The notes under the pieces: generated by a model
Databases searched by the model: none
Told to the model about the DNA's origin: nothing
What the model saw: only the letters and a program-made list of their open reading frames with translations
Translations under genes and position numbers: made by a program
Origin: DASXUG01 sp036504995
GTDB taxonomy: Bacteria > Pseudomonadota > Gammaproteobacteria > Burkholderiales > Methylophilaceae
Direction of reading: 5' to 3'
Assembly: GCA_036504995.1 (NCBI GenBank)
Contig: DASXUG010000015.1
Location: forward strand, 62,001 to 126,000
DNA: 64,000 bases
Shown: positions 34,372-43,847 of the stretch, in pieces
How the letters are laid out: each line of letters begins with the position of its first letter
Position numbering within the stretch: position 1 is the stretch's first letter

Positions 34372-36492
34372 ATGGAAAAAGTTGTTTCATCCACTCGACT
34401 AAAAACAGATCCAGTTTGCCGAAGTATAATTACCTACCTTGGTGATAAGTCTAATGTTATTGGACTTGATAATGCTATCTTATATTATGACTTCCCATTA
34501 TTCCGGGACTATGATGATGAGTTATATCAACCCTCATTGTTAATATTAGATGCAATACTTGGAGTGGTTGTAATAAGTGTATCTGAGACAGCGTTTGATA
34601 TCGCCAGAGATGATGATTTATTAGAAGAGTTCCATGCACTTCTGCATGCGAAATTTCTGACTAGCAGGCGCCTAAGGAAAAGCATTACTTCTCTCAAGTT
34701 TGAAATTAATACTATCTTATATTTACCATCAGACTCAAATCCATTGGCAATCGATTATAAAAATCACATTGTCAAATCGCTCGAAAGTTTGCAAACAGAC
34801 TTAATGAGTCTTCCGCGAATACAGTTAACTGCGGATGACCTCCAGGAAATTAGGTCAATAATAGAAGGCTTCAAAGCATTAGCAAAAACTAAGGCCAGAG
34901 ATATAGCTCCAGATGGATCCCAACCTAAAGCGGAGGTTCTACGAAAACTTGAAGAAGAAATAGCAAACTTTGATGCACATCAAAGAACTGCTGCACTAAC
35001 AGTTGCATTGGGCCCTCAAAGAATTAGAGGTTTAGCTGGGTCAGGTAAAACTATTATATTGGCATGGAAAGCCGCTCATATTCTTTTGACTGATCCAACA
35101 AAAAAGATCCTTTTTACTTTTTACACTAAAAGTTTGTACGACCTGATAAGAAAGCAAATTACAAGATTTTATAGGCATTTTAGAGATTCTGATCCAGATT
35201 GGAGTAATTTACACGTCCTGCATGCATGGGGAGGAAGTCAGGAGGCAGGAGTCTACTACAACACATGTATGGAGCATGGCGTCTTTCCAAAAAGATGGGA
35301 TTCAGTTAAAAATTTAATCGATCCTTTTAAATTTATTTGTGAAGAGTTAACTAAAAAAACAAATATCGAGCCCAAGTATGACGTAGTTCTTGTTGATGAG
35401 GCTCAAGATTTACCTGACTCATTTTTTCATCTTTTATTCCATTTAACTAAAGGTCAGCGCGATGAGAAGACAATTATTTGGGCTTACGATGAGTTTCAAT
35501 CCATTTTTCAACCCAAAATGCGTACCCCAGGAGAGTTGTTTGGTTTAGATGCTGACGGCTCCTATAGAGTAGATCTTGATAGATCTGCAAAAGTTAATGG
35601 GCTGTCTGATTTTGTGAGTAATGATCTTGTATTGTACAAGTGTTATAGAAATCCACTGGATGTTCTAGTTTGCAGTCATGCTTTAGGATTGGGGATTTAC
35701 GGTGGTGCAATTGTACAAATGCTACAAGATAAAGATCATTGGGAGGATATCGGTTATGAGGTTGAGGTAGGTGAGTTTGTAACAAACTCACCTACTATTA
35801 TTAGACGACCTGAGCAAAATAGCCCATTGTCTATTTTGGAACATGAATCAAGAACTGAAATTGTTAAATGTTTTAAAGCAAACAATCTATCAGATGAGCT
35901 TGATTGGATAGTTAATGAGACACTTTCATTATTCAAAGGAGGATTGCTACCAGACGATATTTTAGTGATTTGTTTAGATGATAGAAATGCAAAAACTTAT
36001 TTTGGTGCATTATCAACTAGATTTGCAAATAACAACATTTCAACTCACGATGCATTAGCGAATCCCTTTACTACATCATATTTCAAAGTAGAAGGCAAGG
36101 TAACTTTAAGCACGGTCCATAGAGCAAAGGGAAATGAAGCTGCAGTGGTTTTTGCAGCGGGTGTTGATGCACTTTCTTATAGTTTGAACGGAAGAAAGGC
36201 CAGAAATAAGATTTTTACAGCATTCACTCGCGCAAAATGTTGGCTGAGAGTTAGTGGAATGGATAATGCAGCACCAATTTTTGATGAGATCGAGCAGGCT
36301 CTTGGCAACTCTCCTAAGCTAGTTTTTAACTGGCCTGATATGGCAGTAGTTGAAATGTTGCAACGAGACATTAGTACGCGGCAAAAAGAAGCAAAAAAAC
36401 TTAAAAGCGACTATATGAAAAAAATGGCTGAATTAGGGTTTAGTGAAGAAGAGGCATTAGCAAGCAGCGGCTCTCAGGAGAAAAGCATTTGA
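34372..36492 (+). CDS. UvrD/Rep-type SF1 DNA helicase, putative defence protein
   Basis: Encodes 706 residues. Helicase motifs in order: Walker A GLAGSGKT (about 220-227), VLVDEAQDLPDSF (about 340), IIWAYDEFQSIF, LYKCYRNPLD, TLSTVHRAKGNEAAVV (about 578) and FTAFTRAKCW (about 614). The C-terminal part is of the UvrD_C_2 type. The first 200 residues have no recognised domain. The gene is AT-rich against its surroundings. The stop overlaps the start of the DUF2290 gene by four bases. Position beside a tRNA and an integrase remnant suggests transfer. I recall helicase-DUF2290 pairs being listed as candidate phage-defence systems. Confidence 0.9.
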   Translation: MEKVVSSTRLKTDPVCRSIITYLGDKSNVIGLDNAILYYDFPLFRDYDDELYQPSLLILDAILGVVVISVSETAFDIARDDDLLEEFHALLHAKFLTSRRLRKSITSLKFEINTILYLPSDSNPLAIDYKNHIVKSLESLQTDLMSLPRIQLTADDLQEIRSIIEGFKALAKTKARDIAPDGSQPKAEVLRKLEEEIANFDAHQRTAALTVALGPQRIRGLAGSGKTIILAWKAAHILLTDPTKKILFTFYTKSLYDLIRKQITRFYRHFRDSDPDWSNLHVLHAWGGSQEAGVYYNTCMEHGVFPKRWDSVKNLIDPFKFICEELTKKTNIEPKYDVVLVDEAQDLPDSFFHLLFHLTKGQRDEKTIIWAYDEFQSIFQPKMRTPGELFGLDADGSYRVDLDRSAKVNGLSDFVSNDLVLYKCYRNPLDVLVCSHALGLGIYGGAIVQMLQDKDHWEDIGYEVEVGEFVTNSPTIIRRPEQNSPLSILEHESRTEIVKCFKANNLSDELDWIVNETLSLFKGGLLPDDILVICLDDRNAKTYFGALSTRFANNNISTHDALANPFTTSYFKVEGKVTLSTVHRAKGNEAAVVFAAGVDALSYSLNGRKARNKIFTAFTRAKCWLRVSGMDNAAPIFDEIEQALGNSPKLVFNWPDMAVVEMLQRDISTRQKEAKKLKSDYMKKMAELGFSEEEALASSGSQEKSI

Positions 36493-37187
36493 CCCCCAAA
36501 GACTTCGCCTCTTCTATGATAAAAAGTTTTGCAGTATACGAAGGTATGGGGGAAATATCGCGTTGCAACAGTCTTGCATCATTGCCCGTAAACAAGAGTT
36601 TTAACTCTCTAGCCTTAGACACGTCAGTGCCATACCCAGATGTTTTTTTTCATGGACTAAAATTAGATCACTACAATTTCCAATTGCAAGACTATTCTTT
36701 TTTTCAGTTTAGTTACAACAGTGAAAATGATATTAGATATGCCTTTTATCCTTCACCATATGGCCCTTCAGAACTAGCTCAGATACAAGAGCTTAAAGGG
36801 ATGCTGGAGCATGATGAGATAGATGCCGAGGCGTACACAACTTTTATTCAGGAAATTAACAAAAACTATTCCAGATCCCTTATTCGGTATGAATATAATA
36901 CTGATCAATATCGTCCGGGAGTTCATCCTGCCTCACATTTTCATATTGGTACACATGGGGAAGATAGATGGACTGTGGAAAAAAGGTTAACCCCACTGGC
37001 ATTTAGTTTATTGATAGGAAAACTTTACTTCTCGCATCATTGGGAATGTCTGACAGTTTTTAATCACGAGAATATAAGATTATCAAATGAATTTGATTCG
37101 CAATTGCTTCGTGAAAAAGCAATATGTAGTGTAACTCCAGGCGAAAAATTTACTATTCACGATAAATCTACTTTTTATTTTTTGTAA
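36489..37187 (+). CDS. DUF2290 family protein, helicase partner
   Basis: Encodes 232 residues, soluble. The segment HPASHFHIGTHGEDRWTVEK and then RLTPLAFSLLIGKLYFSHHW matches DUF2290 by eye; the HxHIG histidines could be a metal or catalytic site. The start is the ATG overlapping the helicase stop (ATGA), so the two are translated together and probably work as one system. No other domains are seen. Role (nuclease, sensor or adaptor) is unknown. Confidence 0.72.
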   Translation: MTPKDFASSMIKSFAVYEGMGEISRCNSLASLPVNKSFNSLALDTSVPYPDVFFHGLKLDHYNFQLQDYSFFQFSYNSENDIRYAFYPSPYGPSELAQIQELKGMLEHDEIDAEAYTTFIQEINKNYSRSLIRYEYNTDQYRPGVHPASHFHIGTHGEDRWTVEKRLTPLAFSLLIGKLYFSHHWECLTVFNHENIRLSNEFDSQLLREKAICSVTPGEKFTIHDKSTFYFL

Positions 37188-37476
37188 AAATGAAATTTAT
37201 TCTGTAGGCAAACAACATCAAAAGTGTATCTAACTTAAGGGGATATTTTTTCGTAATGAAAAAATCGATAAGCTTACTTACTTCTTAAGATTTAATCGTT
37301 TCAGCTATAAGCCAAGTTTAACTTAATGGGTCTTGATGATTTATTAAAGTAGTATGGGAATAAGTCCTTGCAATTTTACATTATGCAACACAAAGGTAAA
37401 CTTTCTGTTTTCAAAGCAATAGTTTGTGCTGTTGATGGGAAATGGCACGGTAGGGAGCTTAAGCCTTCAGAGTCCA
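37188..37476. other. AT-rich intergenic stretch
   Basis: No supported gene. It may hold badly decayed parts of the integrase whose end is recognisable further on. Confidence 0.4.
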
Positions 37477-37605
37477 ATGGTAGATCGTTATGCTAAATTT
37501 GCAACTGAACATTTAGCGCTAGCAGCTACTCGGATCGACTCTGGTCAACTTGCTAAGGTGATTCCGTTGTCGCGTTTTAGTCACGCTACTGAAAAAGCGG
37601 CTTGA
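37477..37605 (+). pseudogene. C-terminal remnant of a tyrosine integrase
   Basis: A frame of 42 residues reads MVDRYAKFATEHLALAATRI and continues to SRFSHATEKAA, then stops. MVDRYAKFATEHLAxAA is a typical C-terminal end of phage and island integrases, including the tyrosine nucleophile region (RYAKF). The rest of the gene is missing. It ends 30 bases from the 3' end of tRNA-Lys, a usual place for an island integrase. Confidence 0.6.
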
Positions 37606-37634
37606 TGCGAAACTTCTCTAACCTGCTAGGGTGT

Positions 37635-37710
37635 TGGTGGGGGATGCGAGGCTCGAACTCGCGACAAACGGATTAAGAGTCCGCTGCTCTACCAACTGAG
37701 CTAATCCCCC
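37635..37710 (-). tRNA. tRNA-Lys(CTT)
   Basis: 76-base tRNA with acceptor stem GGGGGAT / ATCCCCC, D arm GCTC...GAGC, anticodon arm GCGGA-CTCTTAA-TCCGT (anticodon CTT), T arm GCGAG-TTCGAGC-CTCGC and an encoded CCA end. Its 3' end faces the island. Confidence 0.96.
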
Positions 37711-37806
37711 GATTGAACATAAAAGTGCTTGAGAATCGTGTTCTAGAGCGCGTATTATAGCAATCAAACCTCCATCATCAAAATATGACTTATAGAAAGT
37801 TGCTTT

Positions 37807-39438
37807 ATGGCTTTGCAAACTGTTGTTAGCTCCCCGTTTCAAGATCAAAAACCTGGTACTTCAGGCTTACGTAAAAAAGTTAAAGTGTTTCAGCAGCCGC
37901 ATTATTTAGAAAACTTCGTTCAAAGTATTTTCGATTCTATTCAAGTACCACAGGGTGCTACGCTGACACTGGGTGGCGATGGCCGCTTTTATAACCGTGA
38001 GGCCATACAGATTATTCTGAAAATGGCCGCTGCGAATGGGTTTGGTCGCGTGCTGGTGGGGCAGGGCGGTATTTTGTCTACCCCCGCAGCTTCTTGCGTG
38101 ATTCGCAAATATAAAACCTATGGCGGGATTATTCTTTCGGCCAGCCATAACCCAGGGGGTGAAAACGGCGATTTCGGTATTAAATACAATACGGAAAATG
38201 GCGGACCAGCACCAGAAAAAATTACAGAAGCCATTTTTGCAGTGAGTAAACAAATCACCGCTTATAAAATTGTTGAGGCGGCAGATGTTGCGTTGGACGT
38301 AATTGGCGAAACTGATTTAGCTGGTATGACCGTACAGGTAATTGATGCGGTGGCTGATTATGCAGCGTTGATGGAATCTCTGTTTGATTTTGATGAAATT
38401 AAAAAATTGCTGGCTTCTGGTTTTAGAATGAAGTTCGATGCCATGCATGCGGTGACTGGGCCTTATGCCAAAGAGATTTTTATCAATCAGCTAGGCGCCT
38501 CGCCTGATAGTGTAATGAATGCCGTTCCGCTGCCTGATTTTGGTAATGGTCACCCTGACCCCAACCTCACCTATGCGCACGAGTTGGTGGAAATTTTATA
38601 CGGGGACAATGCGCCAGATTTTGGCGCCGCTTCAGATGGTGATGGCGACCGTAATATGATTCTTGGCAATCACTTTTTTGTGACGCCATCTGATAGTTTG
38701 GCGCTCATCGCTGCGAATGCGCGCTTGGCTAAAGGCTATGCGCAGGGCATTGCGGGTGTTGCGCGCTCTATGCCGACCAGTGCCGCGGTGGATAAAGTGG
38801 CAGAGTCCTTGGGTATCCCATGCTATGAAACGCCAACAGGATGGAAATTTTTCGGTAACCTGATGGATGCCGATAAAGTGACGCTATGTGGGGAAGAAAG
38901 TTTTGGCACGGGTTCTAGCCACGTACGAGAAAAAGATGGTTTGTGGGCGGTGCTGTTTTGGCTGAATATTTTAGCGATTAAACGCCAATCGGTTGAGCAA
39001 ATTGTTAAACGTCACTGGTTGCAATTTGGGCGCAATGTGTATTCACGCCATGATTATGAAGATTTGCCATTAGAGGCTGCAAATGGCGTGATTACACACA
39101 TACGCGATAGTTTTGGCGCATTAACTGGGCAAGCATTTGGACGCTACACTGTTAAAACTTGCGATGATTTTAGTTACACCGACCCAATAGATGGCTCAGT
39201 CAGCACTAAACAAGGTTTACGTATTTTGTTCGAGGACGGCTCTCGCATCGTGTTCCGTCTTTCAGGCACAGGCACAGAAGGCGCGACGGTACGGATTTAC
39301 CTAGAAGCGTTTGAACCAGACCATAGCAAACACGATATGGATGCGCAAGATGCCTTAGCTGAGATGATACAAATCGCGCTGCAAATTTCTGAGTTAAAGC
39401 TAAGAACTGGGCGTGATACGCCAACGGTAATTACTTAA
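37807..39438 (+). CDS. pgm: phosphoglucomutase (alpha-D-glucose specific)
   Basis: Converts glucose-1-phosphate and glucose-6-phosphate, linking central metabolism with glycogen and surface polysaccharides. The 543-residue length matches the eukaryotic-type PGM. The phosphoserine loop is ILSASHNPGG (serine at about residue 113), the metal loop SDGDGDR (about 278), and GEESFGTGSSH is the substrate loop. It starts about 100 bases beyond the tRNA. Confidence 0.93.
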   Translation: MALQTVVSSPFQDQKPGTSGLRKKVKVFQQPHYLENFVQSIFDSIQVPQGATLTLGGDGRFYNREAIQIILKMAAANGFGRVLVGQGGILSTPAASCVIRKYKTYGGIILSASHNPGGENGDFGIKYNTENGGPAPEKITEAIFAVSKQITAYKIVEAADVALDVIGETDLAGMTVQVIDAVADYAALMESLFDFDEIKKLLASGFRMKFDAMHAVTGPYAKEIFINQLGASPDSVMNAVPLPDFGNGHPDPNLTYAHELVEILYGDNAPDFGAASDGDGDRNMILGNHFFVTPSDSLALIAANARLAKGYAQGIAGVARSMPTSAAVDKVAESLGIPCYETPTGWKFFGNLMDADKVTLCGEESFGTGSSHVREKDGLWAVLFWLNILAIKRQSVEQIVKRHWLQFGRNVYSRHDYEDLPLEAANGVITHIRDSFGALTGQAFGRYTVKTCDDFSYTDPIDGSVSTKQGLRILFEDGSRIVFRLSGTGTEGATVRIYLEAFEPDHSKHDMDAQDALAEMIQIALQISELKLRTGRDTPTVIT

Positions 39439-39440
39439 TC

Positions 39441-40343
39441 CTATAAATAGTAAATCGCTGCCGCAATGCCAATAATTAAGCCAAACTTTACTATGTAATA
39501 CAAAGGCTTGCTAAATTTTTTGAGCTTGCGGCGATATTTGCCTACCGCCCAAAAAAAGCGGAATACTTTATTAATGCCGCCTGTGTCATCCCCTGTTTCG
39601 TTGGGTGAGCTTGCGGCGGTCATGACCACGCGGCCTAGCCAGCGGTTGATGGCTTGTGTCCAGCGGTATTTCATTGGGCGCTCTATGTCGCACAGTAAAA
39701 TAATGCGCGTTTTGTCGCTGTCATTCAGTGCCCAATGTATATAGGTTTCATCAAACATCACGCCTTCACCATCACGCCAGCTATAGTTTTCTGTATTGAC
39801 GTTAATAAACGCACGGTCGTCATTAGGGGTACTTAAGCCCAAGTGGTAGCGCAGCGAGCCAGCATAGGGGTCGCGGTGTGGGTTAAGCTTGGCGCCAGGA
39901 GGTAGTTCGGTGAACATGGCTGCCTTTACATCTGGTACCTGCTTGAGCAGTGCGACTGTTTTCGGGCAATATTGCAGTGCAGAGGGGTGGCTGGCCTCGT
40001 ACCATTTGAGGTAAAAGCGCTTCCAGCCTTTTTTGAAGAATGAGTTGAATCCTGCATCATCATTTTTTTCTGCGGCTTTGATCTTTTCTAGCTGATCGAG
40101 GGCTAGTGCTTCATCTCGTATCATCTCCCAGTTATCTTGCAACAGTTTCAGACTGGGGAAATCACTCACAGGCAAATACGCCTTGTTAGTCGGTACTTTG
40201 GAAAATAGATAGATAAAAATGTTAATCGGTGACACGACAGATGAGTGGTCAAAAATCTGCCTAAAAAAGGGCAACTTGGCTTTACCGCGAAAGTGAACAT
40301 ACAGGATACAAGAGGCGTATAGGGCGAGAACGATATATTTCAT
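39441..40343 (-). CDS. lpxO: aspartyl/asparaginyl beta-hydroxylase family protein (LpxO-like)
   Basis: Encodes 300 residues. Fe(II)/2-oxoglutarate oxygenase of the aspartyl/asparaginyl hydroxylase family. The metal motif is HRD (LNPHRDPYAGSLRYH, about residue 161) and the distal histidine is in ETYIHWALND. There are short membrane segments at both ends (KYIVLALYASCILYV and IVKFGLIIGIAAAIYYL), as in LpxO. LpxO hydroxylates the acyl chains of lipid A. The convergent pgm stop is two bases away. The exact substrate is inferred. Confidence 0.82.
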   Translation of the reverse strand: MKYIVLALYASCILYVHFRGKAKLPFFRQIFDHSSVVSPINIFIYLFSKVPTNKAYLPVSDFPSLKLLQDNWEMIRDEALALDQLEKIKAAEKNDDAGFNSFFKKGWKRFYLKWYEASHPSALQYCPKTVALLKQVPDVKAAMFTELPPGAKLNPHRDPYAGSLRYHLGLSTPNDDRAFINVNTENYSWRDGEGVMFDETYIHWALNDSDKTRIILLCDIERPMKYRWTQAINRWLGRVVMTAASSPNETGDDTGGINKVFRFFWAVGKYRRKLKKFSKPLYYIVKFGLIIGIAAAIYYL

Positions 40344-40447
40344 GATGATTGCTTTAAATTTAGCTAAGGCATTGTAGTTTTGTCGCGATGGGGGCGCAAG
40401 ATTTATTGCGTGGTTCTAATTGTGCTATATCAAATATAAGCAAAAAA

Positions 40448-40470
40448 ATAGGCCAGCAAGCTGACCTATT
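40448..40470. terminator. hairpin terminator
   Basis: ATAGGCCAGC / GCTGACCTAT inverted repeat with one mismatch and an A-rich flank, between the EF-hand gene's 3' end and the start of the LpxO-like gene; it terminates the minus-strand EF-hand transcript. Confidence 0.55.
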
Positions 40471-40498
40471 GTGATGTTACTGCCGCATAAGATTTAAC

Positions 40499-40969
40499 TT
40501 ATTTTTTGTTGCCAGTTTGCTTGGCTAACCATTCTTGCGGGTCCAGTTGACCATCACCTGATTTATCCATGGCGGTAAATTGTGTTTCATTCAGTTTTAA
40601 AAACTCTTCTTTTGAAACGGTATGGTCACTATCGGTATCCACCAATTTCATCATTGCCATTGTGCGTAATTCGCGGCTAAATCCGCCTGTAGCAAGACTG
40701 ATAGATTGGTTGCCTTTGGTGCCTACCCATTCTTTAGCGTCGATTGTGCCATCTTTGTCAGTGTCTAAAGCATCAAATAGTGAGCTGTAGAAACTATCTG
40801 CTTCTGCTTTTGACACCATGTGATTACCATCAGCATCTAACATTTTCATCATATCCATTTTATGCAACTCATGGTTGTAACCACCAGTGCTGAACATGGC
40901 ATCTGCAAAAGCTGAGGTAGAAAGTAAAACTGATGCTACTAAAACTACGTTTTTTAATTGAATCTTCAT
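40499..40969 (-). CDS. EF-hand calcium-binding protein, exported
   Basis: Encodes 156 residues from the ATG at 40969; the frame is open 13 codons further but the signal peptide (NVVLVASVLLSTSAFADA) begins at this methionine. Four EF-hand-like loops are visible: DADGNHMVSKAE, DTDKDGTIDAKE, DTDSDHTVSKEE and DKSGDGQLDPQE. The two in the middle of each pair are closest to consensus. A periplasmic calcium sensor or buffer. In a methylotroph periplasmic calcium, or lanthanide, handling is of interest. It stands alone. Confidence 0.85.
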   Translation of the reverse strand: MKIQLKNVVLVASVLLSTSAFADAMFSTGGYNHELHKMDMMKMLDADGNHMVSKAEADSFYSSLFDALDTDKDGTIDAKEWVGTKGNQSISLATGGFSRELRTMAMMKLVDTDSDHTVSKEEFLKLNETQFTAMDKSGDGQLDPQEWLAKQTGNKK

Positions 40970-41138
40970 AATAAAACTCCCAAATAAATAGTTTAAAAAA
41001 ATTGCCAAAGTTAAAGGTTAAATTTCAAAGGTCACGTAACGATTGTTGCTAGCAAACGTTAGTCTGTGATGATGAAAAAACCTTACAATTATTTTTTAAA
41101 TCGTTTTAAATGGGTTTTATTACAATGAGTTGCGATTA

Positions 41139-41624
41139 TTAATTGGATTCAACTTGTTTGATTGTCATGGTGTTTTGAAATAAGCGTACATCCATCCGCC
41201 CCAAAAAAGTCATCCCGAGCAGCACATCGCCTTCCAAGCCAGGCGCGATGATTGCGCCCACGTCATGGGCTTGTATGCCACCTAATTCAACGGTATCAAG
41301 CCGCGTCATATAAGAAACGCTCTCGCCATTCGCGGTTGTGGTGTTGATTGCGGTACGGCTCTGTATATGTAGAACATCCGCTAGGCGCTGTGAAATGGCT
41401 ACGCCCGTAGCGCCAGTATCAACCAGTACATTCACTTTTATACCGTTAATCAATGCCTCGGCACGGTAGTGTCCATCTGGTCCGCGCTGCAAGGTTACCG
41501 TTTTACTCTGACCAATACTTTCTAGTTTATTGGGATGAAGGGCGTGATCTGCCAAATTAAAAACTAACCAAGCGAGCGATAGCCATATTGCGCTGAAAAG
41601 TAGACCATTTTTTGTGATTTTCAT
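41139..41624 (-). CDS. retropepsin-like aspartic protease, membrane anchored
   Basis: Encodes 161 residues from the ATG at 41624. One membrane segment (LLFSAIWLSLAWLVFNLA) is followed by a retropepsin-like domain with the catalytic motif VLVDTGATGVAIS (about residues 82-94) and DVLLGMTFLGRMDVRL. It matches the TIGR02281 clan-AA protease family. It would act as a dimer in the periplasm. Divergent from the porin gene with a Fur box between them. Confidence 0.85.
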   Translation of the reverse strand: MKITKNGLLFSAIWLSLAWLVFNLADHALHPNKLESIGQSKTVTLQRGPDGHYRAEALINGIKVNVLVDTGATGVAISQRLADVLHIQSRTAINTTTANGESVSYMTRLDTVELGGIQAHDVGAIIAPGLEGDVLLGMTFLGRMDVRLFQNTMTIKQVESN

Positions 41625-41683
41625 GGGCTTGATTTTAACTGAAACGGAACCGCACGAACATTGCTGCAAAAAGTAATTGGCGA

Positions 41684-41702
41684 TATAATGATAACCATTA
41701 TC
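41684..41702. promoter_or_regulatory. Fur box
   Basis: TATAATGATAACCATTATC matches the 19-bp Fur consensus GATAATGATAATCATTATC at 17 positions. It lies 78 bases before the porin start, within its expected promoter. Confidence 0.8.
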
Positions 41703-41779
41703 ATTTGCGTTAAGTGCTTTGATTAAGTGGATTTATTAAAGACATTCAATTTTTAAAAATAAATAGGGAAGGTAAGGGG

Positions 41780-43021
41780 ATGGTTAAGTTGTTGGGGTTA
41801 AATTACACCCAAGCGTTGAGTGTTGCACTATTGGGTGTGTTAGGGTTTGCTTCAAGCAATGTAATGGCAGCAACGGTTGAAGAGAAGATTGAAATCTTGC
41901 AGCAGGAAATTGAATCGCTTAAAGATCAATTGGCGACAGCACCGAGCGGCAACCGGGCAAAAGGTATTCAATCTCTCGCCGATCGTACCACTGTAGGTGG
42001 CTACGGTAATGTTAATTACAACAGCTACAGTGGCGGCGCAACGGTGAAAGATAAGATCGACGTGCAGCGTTTTGTATTGTTCTTCGGACATCGTTTTAAC
42101 GATATGATCAGCCTGAAGACAGAGTTTGAGGTCGAACACGCGATTTCCAGTGCCGATGACCAAGGCGAGGCAGAGGTCGAGCAAATGTACTTGGATTTCC
42201 ACTTTAATGATAAAGCGAATGCAAAAGTGGGCTTATTTCTGATTCCTGCTGGCTTTATCAACGAAACCCATGAGCCACCTACTTTTTACGGGGTAGAGCG
42301 TAACCAAATTGAAAGCCGCATCATCCCCACCACATGGCGTGAGGCTGGGGTGAGTGTATATGGCGAGGCAGTGCAAGGCTTGAAATACCAAGTGGGCGTG
42401 ACGACTGGTTTTAGCGCTGCAAAGTTTGATGATGCGCTATATGGCATCAAATCAGCGCATCAAGAAGGTCAATTAGCAGATGCTGAAGATCTGGCTTTAT
42501 CTGCTGCCCTTAACTATTCAGGTGTACCTGGTTTGTTAGTTGGCGGTTCCGTGTTTACGGGCAATACTGGGCAAGGTAATCCAGATATAGGTAATGCGCG
42601 TTTAACTCTTTGGGATTTACATACGCGTTATCAAACAGGTAGCTGGGATTTGCGCGCATTGTATGCACGCGGACATTTAGGCGATGCAGCTAATATTAAG
42701 ACTGTGACAGGCTTTGACGCACCATCCAGCTTCTATGGCTGGTTTACCGAGGCTGCCTATCATGTGTGGAAATCGGGCGATATGGATTTTGCTCCATTTA
42801 TACGCTACGAATCCTATGATACTCAAGCAAGCTTGCCCAATGGTAGTGTGCGTTTACCAGGTAGCAGAAATAAAGTTTGGACAGCAGGCGCTAGTTTTTG
42901 GCCTGATCCGAAAGTGGTGTTAAAAGCCGATTATCAAGTGTTTGATAAACAAGATATCGATGCTGGTGGTAACAGCCTAGGGGATAAGCGTATTAATTTA
43001 GGTATGGGTTATATGTTTTAA
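41780..43021 (+). CDS. outer-membrane porin, Fur-controlled
   Basis: Encodes 413 residues. Signal peptide (LSVALLGVLGFASSNVMAA), then a short coiled coil (VEEKIEILQQEIESLKDQL), then a beta-barrel ending in the aromatic LGMGYMF. This layout matches OprP/OprO-like porins of the phosphate-selective superfamily. The Fur box upstream suggests low-iron induction. Its stop overlaps the start of the FMN-binding gene by one base (TAATG), so the pair is coupled. Confidence 0.85.
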   Translation: MVKLLGLNYTQALSVALLGVLGFASSNVMAATVEEKIEILQQEIESLKDQLATAPSGNRAKGIQSLADRTTVGGYGNVNYNSYSGGATVKDKIDVQRFVLFFGHRFNDMISLKTEFEVEHAISSADDQGEAEVEQMYLDFHFNDKANAKVGLFLIPAGFINETHEPPTFYGVERNQIESRIIPTTWREAGVSVYGEAVQGLKYQVGVTTGFSAAKFDDALYGIKSAHQEGQLADAEDLALSAALNYSGVPGLLVGGSVFTGNTGQGNPDIGNARLTLWDLHTRYQTGSWDLRALYARGHLGDAANIKTVTGFDAPSSFYGWFTEAAYHVWKSGDMDFAPFIRYESYDTQASLPNGSVRLPGSRNKVWTAGASFWPDPKVVLKADYQVFDKQDIDAGGNSLGDKRINLGMGYMF

Positions 43022-43584
43022 TGTTTAGTTTTTTGGTGTCGATTTTTCAAAGTAGGCAATTGCGACTGCTCCAGCTGGCTATGCTCAGCTGGAGCTTTTT
43101 GTTGTGTAATAGCACCTATGCTGACGATCAAATTTTGTCGCAAGAAGCATTTATACAAGAAGCTTTTGGCACAGAGACCCCTGAATTAAGCGTACTGTGG
43201 GTAACTAAAACGATTGCTGAAAGAGTAGAAAAAATACTCGGGCACAAGCCAGCACAACTGCGCCAGCGTTATTGGAAAGGTGCACATAAAACCGCTTGGG
43301 TACTCGATGAAATTGGTAAAGAGGAGCCGATTAGCGCTGGTTTTGTGGTGGAAAATGGTAAGATTGTTGCTGCAAGAGTTTTGGTCTACCGTGAAAGTCG
43401 CGGTGGGGAGATTAGATACCCAGTATTTTTGAAGCAATATATCGGCGCACAACTGAATAGCAGTGGCATGCTTAGCCATAATATTGATGGTATTTCAGGC
43501 GCAACCCTATCGGTCAATGCCATGAGTCGCATGGCAAGAGTAGCCTTGCTGATGGATGAGTTAAGCAAAGAGCCTGCTAAATAG
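43021..43584 (+). CDS. FMN-binding domain protein, exported
   Basis: Encodes 187 residues. An N-terminal membrane or signal segment (LAMLSWSFLLCNSTYA) is followed by an FMN-binding domain ending in DGISGATLSVNAM. In this family the threonine of SGAT is the site of covalent FMN attachment. These proteins carry electrons in the periplasm. With the Fur-controlled porin before it and a PepSY protein after it, iron reduction or uptake is a sensible role. Confidence 0.84.
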   Translation: MFSFLVSIFQSRQLRLLQLAMLSWSFLLCNSTYADDQILSQEAFIQEAFGTETPELSVLWVTKTIAERVEKILGHKPAQLRQRYWKGAHKTAWVLDEIGKEEPISAGFVVENGKIVAARVLVYRESRGGEIRYPVFLKQYIGAQLNSSGMLSHNIDGISGATLSVNAMSRMARVALLMDELSKEPAK

Positions 43585-43664
43585 GCTTATTTAATAAACT
43601 TGTTGACTGGCTTGAGTGAGGTATTTGCAAGTGCTAACTTCAATATAGCAATCGTCACAATTTC

Positions 43665-43736
43665 GTCATCCTCGCGGACGCGGGGATCCACTTACTGTAT
43701 TTTATTTAAATGGATTCCCGCTTTTGCGGGAATGAC
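43665..43736. repeat. two-armed palindromic repeat, copy B
   Basis: GTCATCCTCGCGGACGCGGG at the left and TTCCCGCTTTTGCGGGAATG at the right, 72 bp overall. Same size and arrangement as copy C at 50138-50209. Confidence 0.7.
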
Positions 43737-43847
43737 CGTATATTCTGGGTATGTCTGAGTATTGGAGTCATGATGTTTAAACTGCGTTAGTAGGCGAAAA
43801 CTTTAATATTCAACAAACACCTTAAAAACAAATAAAAACAATACATT

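Noticed and set aside
37635..37710. Direct repeat of the tRNA-Lys 3' end as an island attachment site
   Set aside because: I looked between 33.9 and 34.4 kb and saw no second copy.
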